This document shows, one piece after another, positions 38,508 to 47,481 of a stretch of DNA of 64,000 nt; the first letter of the stretch is position 1, and each line of letters opens with the position of its first letter. The DNA lies in contig JANQJA010000007.1 of the NCBI GenBank assembly GCA_028281885.1, positions 89,455 through 153,454 of the forward strand. The letters run 5' to 3'. The DNA is from Pseudomonadales bacterium. GTDB lineage: Bacteria > Pseudomonadota > Gammaproteobacteria > Pseudomonadales > Azotimanducaceae. The notes beneath the pieces are model-generated. The model searched no databases, was not told the origin of the DNA, and was given only the letters and a program-made list of their open reading frames with translations. The position numbers were made by a program, and so were the translations under genes.

Positions 38508-39614
38508 ATGAACTTCGAATTTTCCGAAGAGCAGAATCTGCTGCGGGAGCAGGCGCGCGGTTTTCTGGCGGACAACTGTTCAATGAAAGTTGTTCGTCAG
38601 GCGCTGGAAAGTGATTCGCCATTTGATGCGGACCTGTGGCGCAAGGTCGCGGAAATGGGATGGACGGCTACGGTCATTCCTGAAGAATTTGACGGGCTGG
38701 GCCTCAGCTATCTCGAGTTGAGCGTGATCGCCGACGAGCTGGGCAGGGCGGTTGCGCCGCTACCGTTCTCTTCTTCGGTCTATCTCGCCACCGAAGCATT
38801 GCTTGCTTATGGCTCCCCGGAACAGAAACAGAACCTGCTGCCGCGACTCGCATCGGGAGAAATTATCGGCACCTTTGCCATGGCGGAAGTCAAGGGCGAG
38901 GGCGCCATCAATACCACTGGAACGGACAAGATTTCGGGGACCAAACTGGCCGTGCCCGACGCCGACATTGCGAATATCTGTGTGGTTGTCGTCAAGTCTG
39001 ATCAGGGCGATGGCGCTAGTCTTTGTCTGGTCGATCTTGATCAGGCGGAGGTGTCGAAGGAGGTGGTGTATACACTCGATCCTTCACGTTCTCATGCGAA
39101 CCTGACTTTCAATAGTGCTTCGGCCGAACTTTTGGGCAAGGAAGGCGAGGGCAATGCCGCGGTCGAGAATCTCTTTAATCGTGCGGCGGTGTTGTTTGCC
39201 TGGGAGCAGACTGGCGGGGCCGATACGGCGCTGGAGATGGCAAAGGAATATGCACTGGGCCGATATGCCTTTGGGCGACCGATTGCCAGCTACCAGGCCA
39301 TCAAACACAAGTTGGCGCACATGTATGTGAACAACACGCTGGCGCGATCCAACTGTTATTACGGTGCCTGGGCGCTCAACACCAATGCACCGGAGCTGCC
39401 GCTTGCGGCGGCGACGGCACGGGTCTCTGCGATTCAGGCCTATTACTATGCAGGCAAGGAGAATATCCAGACCCATGGTGGTATGGGTTTTACCTGGGAA
39501 TTTGACTGCCAGTTTATGTATCGAAGATCACAGCTGCTCGCTGCCACCCTGGGCGGGGAAGCGAAATGGCAGGAGAAACTGGTTACCGCCCTCGAAACTC
39601 AGGCGGCAGCGTAA
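38508..39614 (+). CDS. Acyl-CoA dehydrogenase, small subunit-like partner
   Basis: This 368-residue flavoenzyme has the acyl-CoA dehydrogenase fold. FEFSEEQNLLREQARGFL opens the N-terminal helical domain, and FAMAEVKGEG marks the FAD region. The C-terminal domain has YALGRYAFGRPIASYQAIKH and the block QTHGGMGFTWEFD, where Glu of TWE is the likely base. A strong ribosome-binding site (AGGAGGG) precedes the ATG. The second dehydrogenase follows after 10 bases. Paired short and long dehydrogenases often form alpha2-beta2 heterotetramers that oxidise bulky side chains of steroid-CoA substrates, which I infer here. Confidence 0.9.
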   Translation: MNFEFSEEQNLLREQARGFLADNCSMKVVRQALESDSPFDADLWRKVAEMGWTATVIPEEFDGLGLSYLELSVIADELGRAVAPLPFSSSVYLATEALLAYGSPEQKQNLLPRLASGEIIGTFAMAEVKGEGAINTTGTDKISGTKLAVPDADIANICVVVVKSDQGDGASLCLVDLDQAEVSKEVVYTLDPSRSHANLTFNSASAELLGKEGEGNAAVENLFNRAAVLFAWEQTGGADTALEMAKEYALGRYAFGRPIASYQAIKHKLAHMYVNNTLARSNCYYGAWALNTNAPELPLAAATARVSAIQAYYYAGKENIQTHGGMGFTWEFDCQFMYRRSQLLAATLGGEAKWQEKLVTALETQAAA

Positions 39615-39624
39615 GGAGTAGAAC

Positions 39625-40845
39625 ATGGATTTTAGTGATTCAGCAGAAGAAGCGAAATTTCGCGCCGAAGCCGCCGAGTGGCTGCAAGCCAATGCCCCTA
39701 CTGACGATGAAATTAAGGGGCTTGATGAAATGGCGCAGGCAAAGCTATGGCAGAAGCGTAAGGTTGATGCCGGCTGGGCCTGCATCCGGTGGCCGAAAGA
39801 ATATGGTGGTCGGGGAGCGACAGCGATCGAGCAGGTCATCCTCAATGATGAACAGAGTAAGGTAAAATCACCGTCCACCCAGTTCTTCTCGATTGGTCAG
39901 GGTATGGCGGCGCCGACGTTAATGACCTGGGCGACGGAAGAGCAGAAGCGGCGATATCTGCCGAAGCTGGCGTCTGGCGAAGAAATCTGGTGTCAGTTGT
40001 TCAGTGAGCCCGCTGGTGGTTCTGATCTCGCGGCCCTCCGAACCCGCGCGGTCAAGGACGGTGATGACTGGGTAATCAATGGCCAGAAGATCTGGACTTC
40101 AGGTGCACATTATTCTGACTGGGGCATTCTGGTAGTCAGGACTGATCCGGATGTGCCGAAGCACCAGGGCCTGACCTATTTCTTCGTTAACATGCATTCG
40201 CCTGGCGTCGAGATCAAACCGATCAAGCAGCTGTCCAGCGCGTCGAACTTCAACGAAGTCTACTTCACTGATGTGCGTATCCCCGATGAGCAGCGTCTTG
40301 GCGCTGTCGGTCAGGGCTGGCAGGTGGCGCTGACCACGCTGATGAATGAGCGTGCTTCTATCGGCGGTACCCGTTCCGCCGGCCAGGCGCAGTCACTGCT
40401 GAAACTTGCCGCAACGCTGGAGATTGATGGCGAGCCTGCCAGCAAGAACAAGGCAGTACGTAGCCGGGTTGCCGACTGGTACGCCAAGGAAGCAGGTCTG
40501 AGATTCACCGGTTACCGGTCCATGACGGCCATGTCTCGTGGTGAAGTGCCGGGACCGGAGAACAGCATCGGCAAGCTTGTTGCCGCGCCCATGGCGCAGG
40601 ATCTGGCCTCTTTTGCGCTTGAATTACAGGCTCAGGCTGGCGTCATTTATACGCCTCTCGATGAGTCTTTCGACAATATGTTCCAGCACAACTACATGAA
40701 TATACCCGGCGGCCGGATTGCTGGCGGTACGGACGAAATCATGGCGAACATTATTGCCGAACGTGTCCTGGGTTTGCCTCAGGAACCTCGCGTCGACAAG
40801 GGTATTCCGTTCTCGGATGTGCCCACGAGCGGTGGCAAGAGTTAA
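39625..40845 (+). CDS. Acyl-CoA dehydrogenase, second subunit
   Basis: This 406-residue protein is a second acyl-CoA dehydrogenase. FSDSAEEAKFRAEAAEWL opens it, FSEPAGGSDLAALRTRA marks the flavin and substrate loop, and GGRIAGGTDEIMANIIAERVLGLP is the classic C-terminal signature. A good Shine-Dalgarno (AAGGAG) precedes the ATG, 10 bases after the first dehydrogenase. It ends the operon, with a factor-independent terminator 20 bases downstream. It probably forms a heteromeric enzyme with the preceding gene product. Confidence 0.92.
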   Translation: MDFSDSAEEAKFRAEAAEWLQANAPTDDEIKGLDEMAQAKLWQKRKVDAGWACIRWPKEYGGRGATAIEQVILNDEQSKVKSPSTQFFSIGQGMAAPTLMTWATEEQKRRYLPKLASGEEIWCQLFSEPAGGSDLAALRTRAVKDGDDWVINGQKIWTSGAHYSDWGILVVRTDPDVPKHQGLTYFFVNMHSPGVEIKPIKQLSSASNFNEVYFTDVRIPDEQRLGAVGQGWQVALTTLMNERASIGGTRSAGQAQSLLKLAATLEIDGEPASKNKAVRSRVADWYAKEAGLRFTGYRSMTAMSRGEVPGPENSIGKLVAAPMAQDLASFALELQAQAGVIYTPLDESFDNMFQHNYMNIPGGRIAGGTDEIMANIIAERVLGLPQEPRVDKGIPFSDVPTSGGKS

Positions 40846-40865
40846 GTCATTCTCGCGCCAGAAAG

Positions 40866-40889
40866 AGCCGGGCCAGTCCCGGCTTTTTT
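40866..40889 (+). terminator. Rho-independent terminator
   Basis: The stem AGCCGGG (40866-40872) pairs with CCCGGCT (40878-40884) across a 5-base loop and runs into six T residues. It follows the acyl-CoA dehydrogenase pair directly, ending the DUF35-thiolase-dehydrogenase transcript. It is the clearest factor-independent terminator in the window. Confidence 0.9.
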
Positions 40890-41026
40890 GTGCGCGAAAT
40901 CCCTGGCCATCACCAGCGTTGATAAGCGGGCTTCGACGGTTGCTGAGCCGTGACCTGCCACCGGTAAAACGGTATGGTCTCGTCTTTGAATTTGCATAGT
41001 TTTGAGTTTGCATAGTAGAGAGGGAT

Positions 41027-41518
41027 ATGCCGATTTCAAAGAAGCTCGCGCTGTCGGATGAACAGCTGGAAGAGCTGATGCTGACGACCTGGAATATGCG
41101 GATCGCCACGCTGGGACCAGGTACGAGAATCAACATGACTCCCATGTGGTTTGCCTGGGCGGGGGGCAGGATTTACACCTACGGCCGCGGCCAGAAAGTT
41201 GTCAATGTGCGTCGCAACGGAACCTGCACGGTTGTCGTTGACCGCAATGAAAAATTCCCTGAACTCCAGGCTGCCATGTTTCAGGGCGAGGCCCATGTGC
41301 TGGAAACCGCTGAAGATGAAGCGGCCGACCCTTATCTTGAAGAAATCCGTGTCCAGATGGCTCGCAAGTACAACGGCGGTCATGGACGTCCGCCCGTAGA
41401 TGATCCGGCGCCTAATGCGGCGACCGCGAGGGGAGACAACGCTCGCTGGATCGTGTTCGAGCCTGACCGGCTGGTGACCTGGGACAACTTCAAACTCAAA
41501 GACCTCAGAAAGAAATAG
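41027..41518 (+). CDS. PPOX-class (split-barrel) flavin/F420-type protein
   Basis: This 163-residue protein has the split beta-barrel of the pyridoxamine-5'-phosphate oxidase-like family: MRIATLGPGTRINMTPMWFAW in the first strands, GRGQKVVNVRRNGTCTVVVD in the core, and RWIVFEPDRLVTWDNFKL at the end. Relatives are flavin- or F420-dependent reductases. It lies in a new transcript after the terminator and 8 bases before the first Gfo/Idh/MocA gene. Reduction of a catabolic intermediate is plausible, but the cofactor is not decidable. Confidence 0.8.
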   Translation: MPISKKLALSDEQLEELMLTTWNMRIATLGPGTRINMTPMWFAWAGGRIYTYGRGQKVVNVRRNGTCTVVVDRNEKFPELQAAMFQGEAHVLETAEDEAADPYLEEIRVQMARKYNGGHGRPPVDDPAPNAATARGDNARWIVFEPDRLVTWDNFKLKDLRKK

Positions 41519-41526
41519 GAACAACC

Positions 41527-42510
41527 ATGATCCGATTCGGAACGCTGGGTACCGCAAAGATCACGCCCAGAGCGTTGCTCTCACCTTGCGATGATGAGCC
41601 CAATGCCGCGGTCAGGGCGATAGCCGCCAGGGACAGGGCGAGGGCTGAACACTTTGCAGAATGGGCGCACATCCCGATTGTGCTTGATGATTACGCGGCA
41701 CTTGTCCAGTGCGAGCATATTGATGCCGTTTACAACCCGCTCCAGATCACCGCGCACAAGGATTGGAGTATCAGAGCCCTTGAAGCTGGCAAGCACGTGC
41801 TGTGTGAGAAGGCGTTCGCGGCCAACACCGCTGAAGCCGAGGAGATGGTTGCCGCCGCAAAAAAAGCAGGTCGCGTCCTCATGGAGGCGGATCATTATCG
41901 ATACCACACGCTCTTCAAGCGTGCCTGCGAGATCTATGCATCAGGAGAACTGGGCGAGATCCAGCACATTGAAGGGATCTTCTCCCGCCCGGGTGAGCGC
42001 ATGAAGCCGGATAATATTCGGCAAGTCTATGAGTTGGGCGGCGGTGTCACCATGGATAACGGGTGCTATCCCATTTCCTGGGTACGCCATATCAGTGGTG
42101 AAGAACCCACCGTGCTTTCAGCCGAGGCAGAGGTGGGGCCGCCGAAAATCGATATTTACATGAACGCGAAGCTGCAGTTCCCGAGTGGTATTACGGCAGA
42201 GATTACCGGTGACATGCGACCTGGTGCGCGGCAGCGTCTGAAGCTGACAGTGACAGGCAGTCGCGGCCAGATGATTGTGGTTAACCCGGTGACGCCCCAG
42301 GCGGGTCATCGCATGATCGTGATCGTCGATGGCGAGGAACGGAATGAGTACTTCGATCGTCGCTCGACCTATGCCTACCAGCTTGACGCGTTTCTTAACG
42401 CCGTCGAGACCGGTGAGGAACCCATCACAGGGGGCGAGGATGCCATCAAGCAAATGAAAGTCATTGATGCGTGTTACGAGGCGGCAGGATTGCCGCTGCG
42501 CGGTCATTAA
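41527..42510 (+). CDS. Gfo/Idh/MocA-family oxidoreductase, copy 1
   Basis: This 327-residue NAD(P)-dependent oxidoreductase has the N-terminal Rossmann fold (FGTLGTAKITPRAL, with the glycine motif drifted from GxGxxG). The family catalytic motif AGKHVLCEKAFAAN (EKP-type, Pro replaced by Ala) lies near residue 90. A C-terminal alpha/beta domain contains GGGVTMDNGCYPISWVRH. It is the upstream member of a tandem pair and follows the PPOX gene by 8 bases. Family members oxidise hydroxyl groups of sugars, inositols or related cyclic alcohols, or reduce trans-dihydrodiols. Confidence 0.9.
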   Translation: MIRFGTLGTAKITPRALLSPCDDEPNAAVRAIAARDRARAEHFAEWAHIPIVLDDYAALVQCEHIDAVYNPLQITAHKDWSIRALEAGKHVLCEKAFAANTAEAEEMVAAAKKAGRVLMEADHYRYHTLFKRACEIYASGELGEIQHIEGIFSRPGERMKPDNIRQVYELGGGVTMDNGCYPISWVRHISGEEPTVLSAEAEVGPPKIDIYMNAKLQFPSGITAEITGDMRPGARQRLKLTVTGSRGQMIVVNPVTPQAGHRMIVIVDGEERNEYFDRRSTYAYQLDAFLNAVETGEEPITGGEDAIKQMKVIDACYEAAGLPLRGH

Positions 42511-42522
42511 GCGGAGGGAAAC

Positions 42523-43506
42523 ATGATCAGATTCGGTACGTTGGGCGCGGCGAAAATCCTGCCAAGGGGACTGCTTTATCCCTGTATGGATGAACCGAAT
42601 GCAGCCATTTTGGCTATTGCTGCAAGAGACCGGGGCAGGGCTGAGGGTTTTGGTCGCTGGGCAGGCATTCCGAAGGTGCTTGACGATTACGATGCACTGG
42701 TGACTTATGAAGACATCGACGCCGTCTACAATCCGTTGCAGATTACGGCACATCGTGAATGGACAGTGAAGGCGCTGGCCGCTGGCAAGCATGTCCTTTG
42801 TGAAAAGTCTTTCGCGGCCAATGCCAGGGAAGCGCGGGAGATGGTCGATGCGGCGAAGGAAGCGGACCGCATCGTGATGGACGCGTTTCATTATCGTTAT
42901 CACCCGCTGTTCATCCGTGCTCGCGAAATCTACCTGTCCGGTGAACTGGGTGACGTCCAGCACATTGACGCGGCCTTCTCTACGCCTGGGGAGCGGATGG
43001 GCGCCGACAGCATTCGTAAGGTTTACGAACTGGGGGGTGGCGTGACCATGGATATCGGCACCTATCCCATTTCATTCGTTCGTCACATTACCGGCGAGGA
43101 ACCGGAAGTCCTGTCCGCAGAGGCAGAGGTGGGGCCACCCAAGGTCGATGTGTATCTCGCGGCGGACATGCGTTTCCCGAGTGGTATCACGGCCCGTACT
43201 TCCGGTGATATGAGAGATGGCGTCAAGTTGCGTCTCAAGCTGACGGTGACGGGTTCGAAGGGCGAGATGATCCTGCTTGGCCCGATTACGCCGCAGAACG
43301 GCCATCGGCTGATCGTCAACGCGGGTGGCGAGGAAAGGAACGAATATTTTGATCGCCGTCCCAGCTACGGCTACCAGCTGGACGCGTTCCTGAAGGCGAT
43401 TGAGACTGGGGAACCGCCGATCACGTCCGGTGAGGACGGCGTCAATCATATGAAGGTGATTGATGCCTGCTACGAAGCAGCCGGGCTGCCGCTCAGGGGC
43501 CTGTAG
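42523..43506 (+). CDS. Gfo/Idh/MocA-family oxidoreductase, copy 2
   Basis: This protein has exactly the same length as the preceding gene product (327 aa) and aligns without visible gaps; by eye roughly two thirds of residues agree, including VYNPLQITAH, AGKHVLCEK and YELGGGVTMD. It reads GTYPISFVRH where copy 1 has GCYPISWVRH. A strong ribosome-binding site (GGAGGG) precedes it. The pair arose by tandem duplication and may form a heteromer or act on successive stereoisomers. Confidence 0.9.
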   Translation: MIRFGTLGAAKILPRGLLYPCMDEPNAAILAIAARDRGRAEGFGRWAGIPKVLDDYDALVTYEDIDAVYNPLQITAHREWTVKALAAGKHVLCEKSFAANAREAREMVDAAKEADRIVMDAFHYRYHPLFIRAREIYLSGELGDVQHIDAAFSTPGERMGADSIRKVYELGGGVTMDIGTYPISFVRHITGEEPEVLSAEAEVGPPKVDVYLAADMRFPSGITARTSGDMRDGVKLRLKLTVTGSKGEMILLGPITPQNGHRLIVNAGGEERNEYFDRRPSYGYQLDAFLKAIETGEPPITSGEDGVNHMKVIDACYEAAGLPLRGL

Positions 43507-43590
43507 CGGCCGAACCGGTGTGACGTTTTTTGATAAGCTGCGACTTCGTTTGAGTGAATAGATTGATCTAGTGAATTAAAGAGGTGACCG

Positions 43591-44832
43591 ATGTCTGATG
43601 CCCTACCCATTGCCACGCCCGAGAGTGTCGGCGTTTCTTCTGATCGACTGCAGAATCAGAAGAAGGTCCTGCAACGATACATTGACGCGGAACTGCTGGC
43701 AGGCACCTGTTCTCTTGTGGCGCGTGATGGCAAGGTGATTCATTTTGAATCCCAGGGATGGCGCAATATCGAAGCGAAAGATGCGATGACGGACGACACC
43801 ATCTTTCACATCATGTCGGTGACGAAAACGGTGGTGGTTTCCGCGCTGATGATGCTCTATGAAGAAGGTCATTTTCTGCTGACCGATCCCATCACGAACT
43901 TTATTCCGGAAATTGCGGACAAGAAGGTCCAGGTTCGCGATGACAAGGGCGGCGTCAAACTTGTGGATGCGAAGCGTCCGATTGATTTCCGTCACATCAT
44001 GACGCAGAACGCCGGTGTCGATCCGATTGTTGATCTGCTTTCGGATGATGAAAAGGAACTGCTAAAGAAAAGGCACACCCTGGAGGAAACCATCCTTGCC
44101 TGGGCACCCCTGCCGCTGGGATTCCATCCCGGTGATGCCTACAACTATGGCAGCTCGATCGACTATGTGGCTTTCCTGGTTGAACGTATTTCCGGTATGC
44201 GTCTGGCTGACTTCCTGCAGGAGCGTATGTTCGGTCCGCTTGGCATGATCGATACGTCCTACGCGGTACCGAAGGGCAAGCTGGATCGCGTTTCGGCTGT
44301 GTACAAGCCCATCGAACCTGACATGAAGCTGGAAGTTTTTCGTAGTCCCGATTATGCCGTTGAGCCCGTGTCCGGTGGTGAATACCACGGCGGCTGGGCG
44401 GGTATCTTCTCAACAACGGCTGATATGTGGCGCTTCACCCAGATGCTGGCGAACGGTGGCGAACTGGACGGTGTACGTCTGCTGAGTCCGAAGACAATCA
44501 ACGTCATGATCAGCAAGCATTCCGACTATCCGCTACCGGCCTGGGGCAGGGGTTTCAAGAGTGGTCTTGGCTGCGGTGTCCTGGTTGATGCGGGCAAGGC
44601 GCGCCTGCCCATGACGCCAGGTGCCTTCAGTCATCGCGGTGGCTGGGGGACAGGTATCTGGGTCGACCCGGCAGAGCGAATGGTAGGTGTGTTTATGGCA
44701 CAGCTCACTGACTACGCCCATATCCCGTTCCGTGACCTGTCTGAGATTACTGCGATACTCTCGATTACCGAAAGTTACCTGGGCAATGTCAACAAGCCGC
44801 CGCTGATCCAGGCCTATCCGATCATCGCGTAA
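43591..44832 (+). CDS. Beta-lactamase-fold serine hydrolase (EstB-like)
   Basis: This 413-residue protein belongs to the class C beta-lactamase/esterase family. The SxxK motif is visible as Ser-Val-Thr-Lys in FHIMSVTKTVVVSALMML near residue 75. The second motif is probably the Tyr in DAYNYGSSIDYVAFLVERI. The third, usually HxG or KTG, may be HRGGWGTG near residue 350. No signal peptide is seen, so a cytosolic ester- or lactone-hydrolysing role is likelier than antibiotic resistance. It sits 84 bases after the second Gfo gene, in the same direction. Confidence 0.85.
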   Translation: MSDALPIATPESVGVSSDRLQNQKKVLQRYIDAELLAGTCSLVARDGKVIHFESQGWRNIEAKDAMTDDTIFHIMSVTKTVVVSALMMLYEEGHFLLTDPITNFIPEIADKKVQVRDDKGGVKLVDAKRPIDFRHIMTQNAGVDPIVDLLSDDEKELLKKRHTLEETILAWAPLPLGFHPGDAYNYGSSIDYVAFLVERISGMRLADFLQERMFGPLGMIDTSYAVPKGKLDRVSAVYKPIEPDMKLEVFRSPDYAVEPVSGGEYHGGWAGIFSTTADMWRFTQMLANGGELDGVRLLSPKTINVMISKHSDYPLPAWGRGFKSGLGCGVLVDAGKARLPMTPGAFSHRGGWGTGIWVDPAERMVGVFMAQLTDYAHIPFRDLSEITAILSITESYLGNVNKPPLIQAYPIIA

Positions 44833-44881
44833 CGGTTCCGACGCCGGGGCCATGGCGGACAATCCGGGTTAGGTAGCGCTA

Positions 44882-46078
44882 ATGGTTGAACTTAAACGCA
44901 GTCTGTCCGTTTTTCAGGTCATGTTTTATGGCCTGGGCACCATATTGGGCGCCGGTATTTATGTCCTCACTGGCGTGGTTGCGGGGCATGCCGGCGTCTA
45001 CACACCTTTTGCCTTCGTTCTTGCGGCGATTGTCGCAGCGCCGACAGCCCTTTCGTATGCGGAACTGGCATCCCGATTGCCTCGTTCAGCCGGTGAGGCG
45101 GTCTATGTCGATGCGGCTTTCTCCCGGGATTGGTTGACAAAAATGACCGGACTTGCGGTCGCGATGATCGGCATTGTTTCCGCCGCAACGATTGCTCGTG
45201 GCTTTGTGGGCTATCTGGATGTGTTCGTGCTGTTGCCGGACACCCTGGTCGTGATTGTGCTCGTCAGCCTGCTCGGGGGGCTTGCCGCATGGGGAATATC
45301 CGAATCCGTGTGGGTGGCGGTTGGGGTGACCGTCGTTGAGTTGCTCGGACTGCTTTTTGTCAATGCCATCGGTTTTGAAGAAGCCCTCGGCGCGCCTGCC
45401 ATCCAGGACGCGCCTGGCTTCAGCCCGTCCATTGCGGCTGGTGTGCTGGCGGGCGCGTTTCTCGCGTTCTATGCGTTTATCGGGTTTGAAGATATGGTCA
45501 ATGTGGCAGAAGAGGTCCGTAATCCGACGAAGAACATCCCTTACGCCATCGTCGGTGCACTCTCTATTTCTACGTTGCTCTACTTCATTACTGCCTGGGT
45601 TGTTGTCAGGTCGGTACCCCTGGAGGAATTGGCAGGTAGCCATGCGCCGCTTGCCCTGGTCGTGGAGCGCAACAGCGAGTTTTCTCCCAAAATGATTGCC
45701 GCCGTTAGTTTGCTGGCTGTGGTGAACGGCGCGCTGGTCCAGATCATTATGGCGTCCAGAGTGCTCTATGGTATGGCGGTTATGGAGCGATTGCCGCCGT
45801 GGCTAGGCAGAGTTCTTCCGAGGACGCAGACACCAGTCAACGCCACCACCGTGACAACATCGATCATTCTCCTGCTGGCGGTGTTTTTTGACCTCGAAAT
45901 GCTTGCCAGCGTAACCAGTGCGTTGACGCTGCTGGTATTTGTTGCGGTCAACGCGGCGCTGCTTGTCATCAAGAGGCGGGGCCCTGAAGCGCAGGAATTC
46001 AGGGTGCCGGCGATAGTCCCTGTGTTCGGGGCAACGGCCAGTTTGCTGCTATTTGCCGGGCAGTTTGCCGGGGGCTAG
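44882..46078 (+). CDS. APC-family amino acid/amine permease
   Basis: This 398-residue protein carries about 11 hydrophobic segments and the family hallmark in the first helices (FYGLGTILGAGIYVLTG). EEVRNPTKNIPYAI, the conserved APC loop, lies near residue 215. It is slightly shorter than the usual 430-450 residues, probably lacking the last helix. Amino acid or related amine uptake is expected. It lies within the catabolic block, but its substrate need not be the catabolised compound. Confidence 0.88.
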   Translation: MVELKRSLSVFQVMFYGLGTILGAGIYVLTGVVAGHAGVYTPFAFVLAAIVAAPTALSYAELASRLPRSAGEAVYVDAAFSRDWLTKMTGLAVAMIGIVSAATIARGFVGYLDVFVLLPDTLVVIVLVSLLGGLAAWGISESVWVAVGVTVVELLGLLFVNAIGFEEALGAPAIQDAPGFSPSIAAGVLAGAFLAFYAFIGFEDMVNVAEEVRNPTKNIPYAIVGALSISTLLYFITAWVVVRSVPLEELAGSHAPLALVVERNSEFSPKMIAAVSLLAVVNGALVQIIMASRVLYGMAVMERLPPWLGRVLPRTQTPVNATTVTTSIILLLAVFFDLEMLASVTSALTLLVFVAVNAALLVIKRRGPEAQEFRVPAIVPVFGATASLLLFAGQFAGG

Positions 46079-46127
46079 GCTCAAACCGCTTTGTCGGCGG
46101 TCGCCGCGTTTCCACCGTTTGCCTTGC

Positions 46128-46430
46128 CTACATCTTTTCGAAGACGCCTCGACGGCGATCGGTGATGTGGCCACGAACGGTCAGCCAACCGGGCGTGTTG
46201 GCGGCCTCCTGCCAGGCGTTGCTTTCCAGTACATCGGCGCTCTCCAGCTCATAAAGTGAGAGATAGCGGAGCTGGCTGTCGTCTTCACCATGCAACTGGT
46301 AGCGTTGACCGCCCACGACGCCGGGTACCTTGAGCAGGCTGGCCATGTGATCGTCATCATAGAGACGGTTGAATTCTTCGATGTGGTCGGGGTCAACTTC
46401 CAGTTGAATCAGTAGCAGATAGTTGGCCAT
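46128..46430 (-). CDS. EthD-like dimeric alpha-beta barrel protein
   Basis: This 100-residue protein resembles ferredoxin-fold EthD/Dabb-type proteins: a first strand and helix YLLLIQLEVDPDHIEEFNRLY, a second helix rich in Asp and His, and a strand RYLSLYELESADVLES near the middle. Such proteins form dimers that act as small lyases or monooxygenase helpers in aromatic and steroid degradation. It is the only minus-strand gene in the catabolic block; its start region faces the SDR gene at 46607, so a shared divergent promoter is possible. Confidence 0.65.
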   Translation of the reverse strand: MANYLLLIQLEVDPDHIEEFNRLYDDDHMASLLKVPGVVGGQRYQLHGEDDSQLRYLSLYELESADVLESNAWQEAANTPGWLTVRGHITDRRRGVFEKM

Positions 46431-46606
46431 AGGTCTGTGTTCCTTCTTGGTTGGATTTGCTCAAGGATGCCCATCATAGCGGCTCAGCACCTGACAGGAA
46501 ATCACCCGGAATGATGGTTCCCGGCTGCCGGACAGCAGCATGGCTGATAGATTCGTGTTATCTTCCTGCTCGCTAAATTTTTGACCAACCAGAGGAAGGG
46601 AAACGA

Positions 46607-47446
46607 ATGAGTTCCACCAAGCCCGTCGCCGTCATCATCGGCGCGACGTCGAAATGGCAGGCCGATGGCCGCAATACCAAACTGGCTCATGGCGCGGCGA
46701 TCGACGATAGTGATTTGCCGGTCGGCATACGATGGGGAATTGGTGGTGCGATAGCACAGCGATTTGCTGTTGAAGGTTTCCATGTGGTGCTGACGACGCG
46801 AAACGAAGCCAACGCGACCGGGCTCAAGGCTGCGATCGAAGAGACCGGCGGTGAGGCATCCATTGTCGAGCTGGACCTGGTTTCTGCGGACTCTGTCTCC
46901 GCTGCCTTTGCGAAGATTCGCTCAGAGCTCGATGACCCTGAGGTACTGGTCTACAACGCGGGCTACCTGGAAGGGCGCGATCTGCCGCCGGACCAGGAAC
47001 TGCTTGAGTACATCCCTCTGGAAATGTTCGATACGACGCAGCACATCGCCTGCCGCGGCCCATTTCTGGTGGCCAAGGAAGTATTGCCAGCAATGCGCAA
47101 GCGGGGTTCGGGTTCGTTCTTTTTCACCAACAACGCTGCATCGCTGCGCGGTCACAAACGACTCACGGGCCAGTCGCTCTATTATCCGCGGGTCATGATG
47201 CGAACGCTCGCACAGGTGCTGACGGAAGAATATTCGGAGTTCGGCGTTCATGTGGCGAATGTCACGATTGACGGCTCCATCGATTCTCCTGGTACCCATG
47301 CGCTGGCGAAGAACCAGGAACATCCGGAGCGCGTCATGAACCCCGTCAGTATCGCTGATGCCTTTTATTATCTGCACACTCAGGATAAATCCTGCTGGAC
47401 CCATGAACTGCAGATGACGCCCTACGCGGTAGAGCCAAGCTACTGA
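46607..47446 (+). CDS. Atypical SDR with insertion in the nucleotide-binding motif
   Basis: This 279-residue protein is a short-chain dehydrogenase relative with two departures. The cofactor motif is split: GATS (residues 12-15) and GIGGAIA (44-50) are separated by 28 extra residues (16-43) in place of the usual direct TGxxxGIG. The YxxxK active site is also missing: where relatives have SxxYAAAK, this reads SLYYPRVMM, aligning Leu with the Tyr and Arg with the Lys. The NNAASLRG strand and the rest of the fold are recognisable. It may be catalytically altered or bind a different cofactor. A good ribosome-binding site (GAGGAAGGG) precedes the ATG. It is followed by a canonical SDR 35 bases downstream. 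Confidence 0.75.
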   Translation: MSSTKPVAVIIGATSKWQADGRNTKLAHGAAIDDSDLPVGIRWGIGGAIAQRFAVEGFHVVLTTRNEANATGLKAAIEETGGEASIVELDLVSADSVSAAFAKIRSELDDPEVLVYNAGYLEGRDLPPDQELLEYIPLEMFDTTQHIACRGPFLVAKEVLPAMRKRGSGSFFFTNNAASLRGHKRLTGQSLYYPRVMMRTLAQVLTEEYSEFGVHVANVTIDGSIDSPGTHALAKNQEHPERVMNPVSIADAFYYLHTQDKSCWTHELQMTPYAVEPSY

Positions 47447-47481
47447 TCAGCTAGACAGGTCTTAGATCGCAAGAGGGAACA

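Noticed and set aside
43591..44832. Antibiotic-resistance beta-lactamase
   Set aside because: It has the SxxK motif but no signal peptide, and lies among catabolic genes; an esterase-type relative is far likelier.
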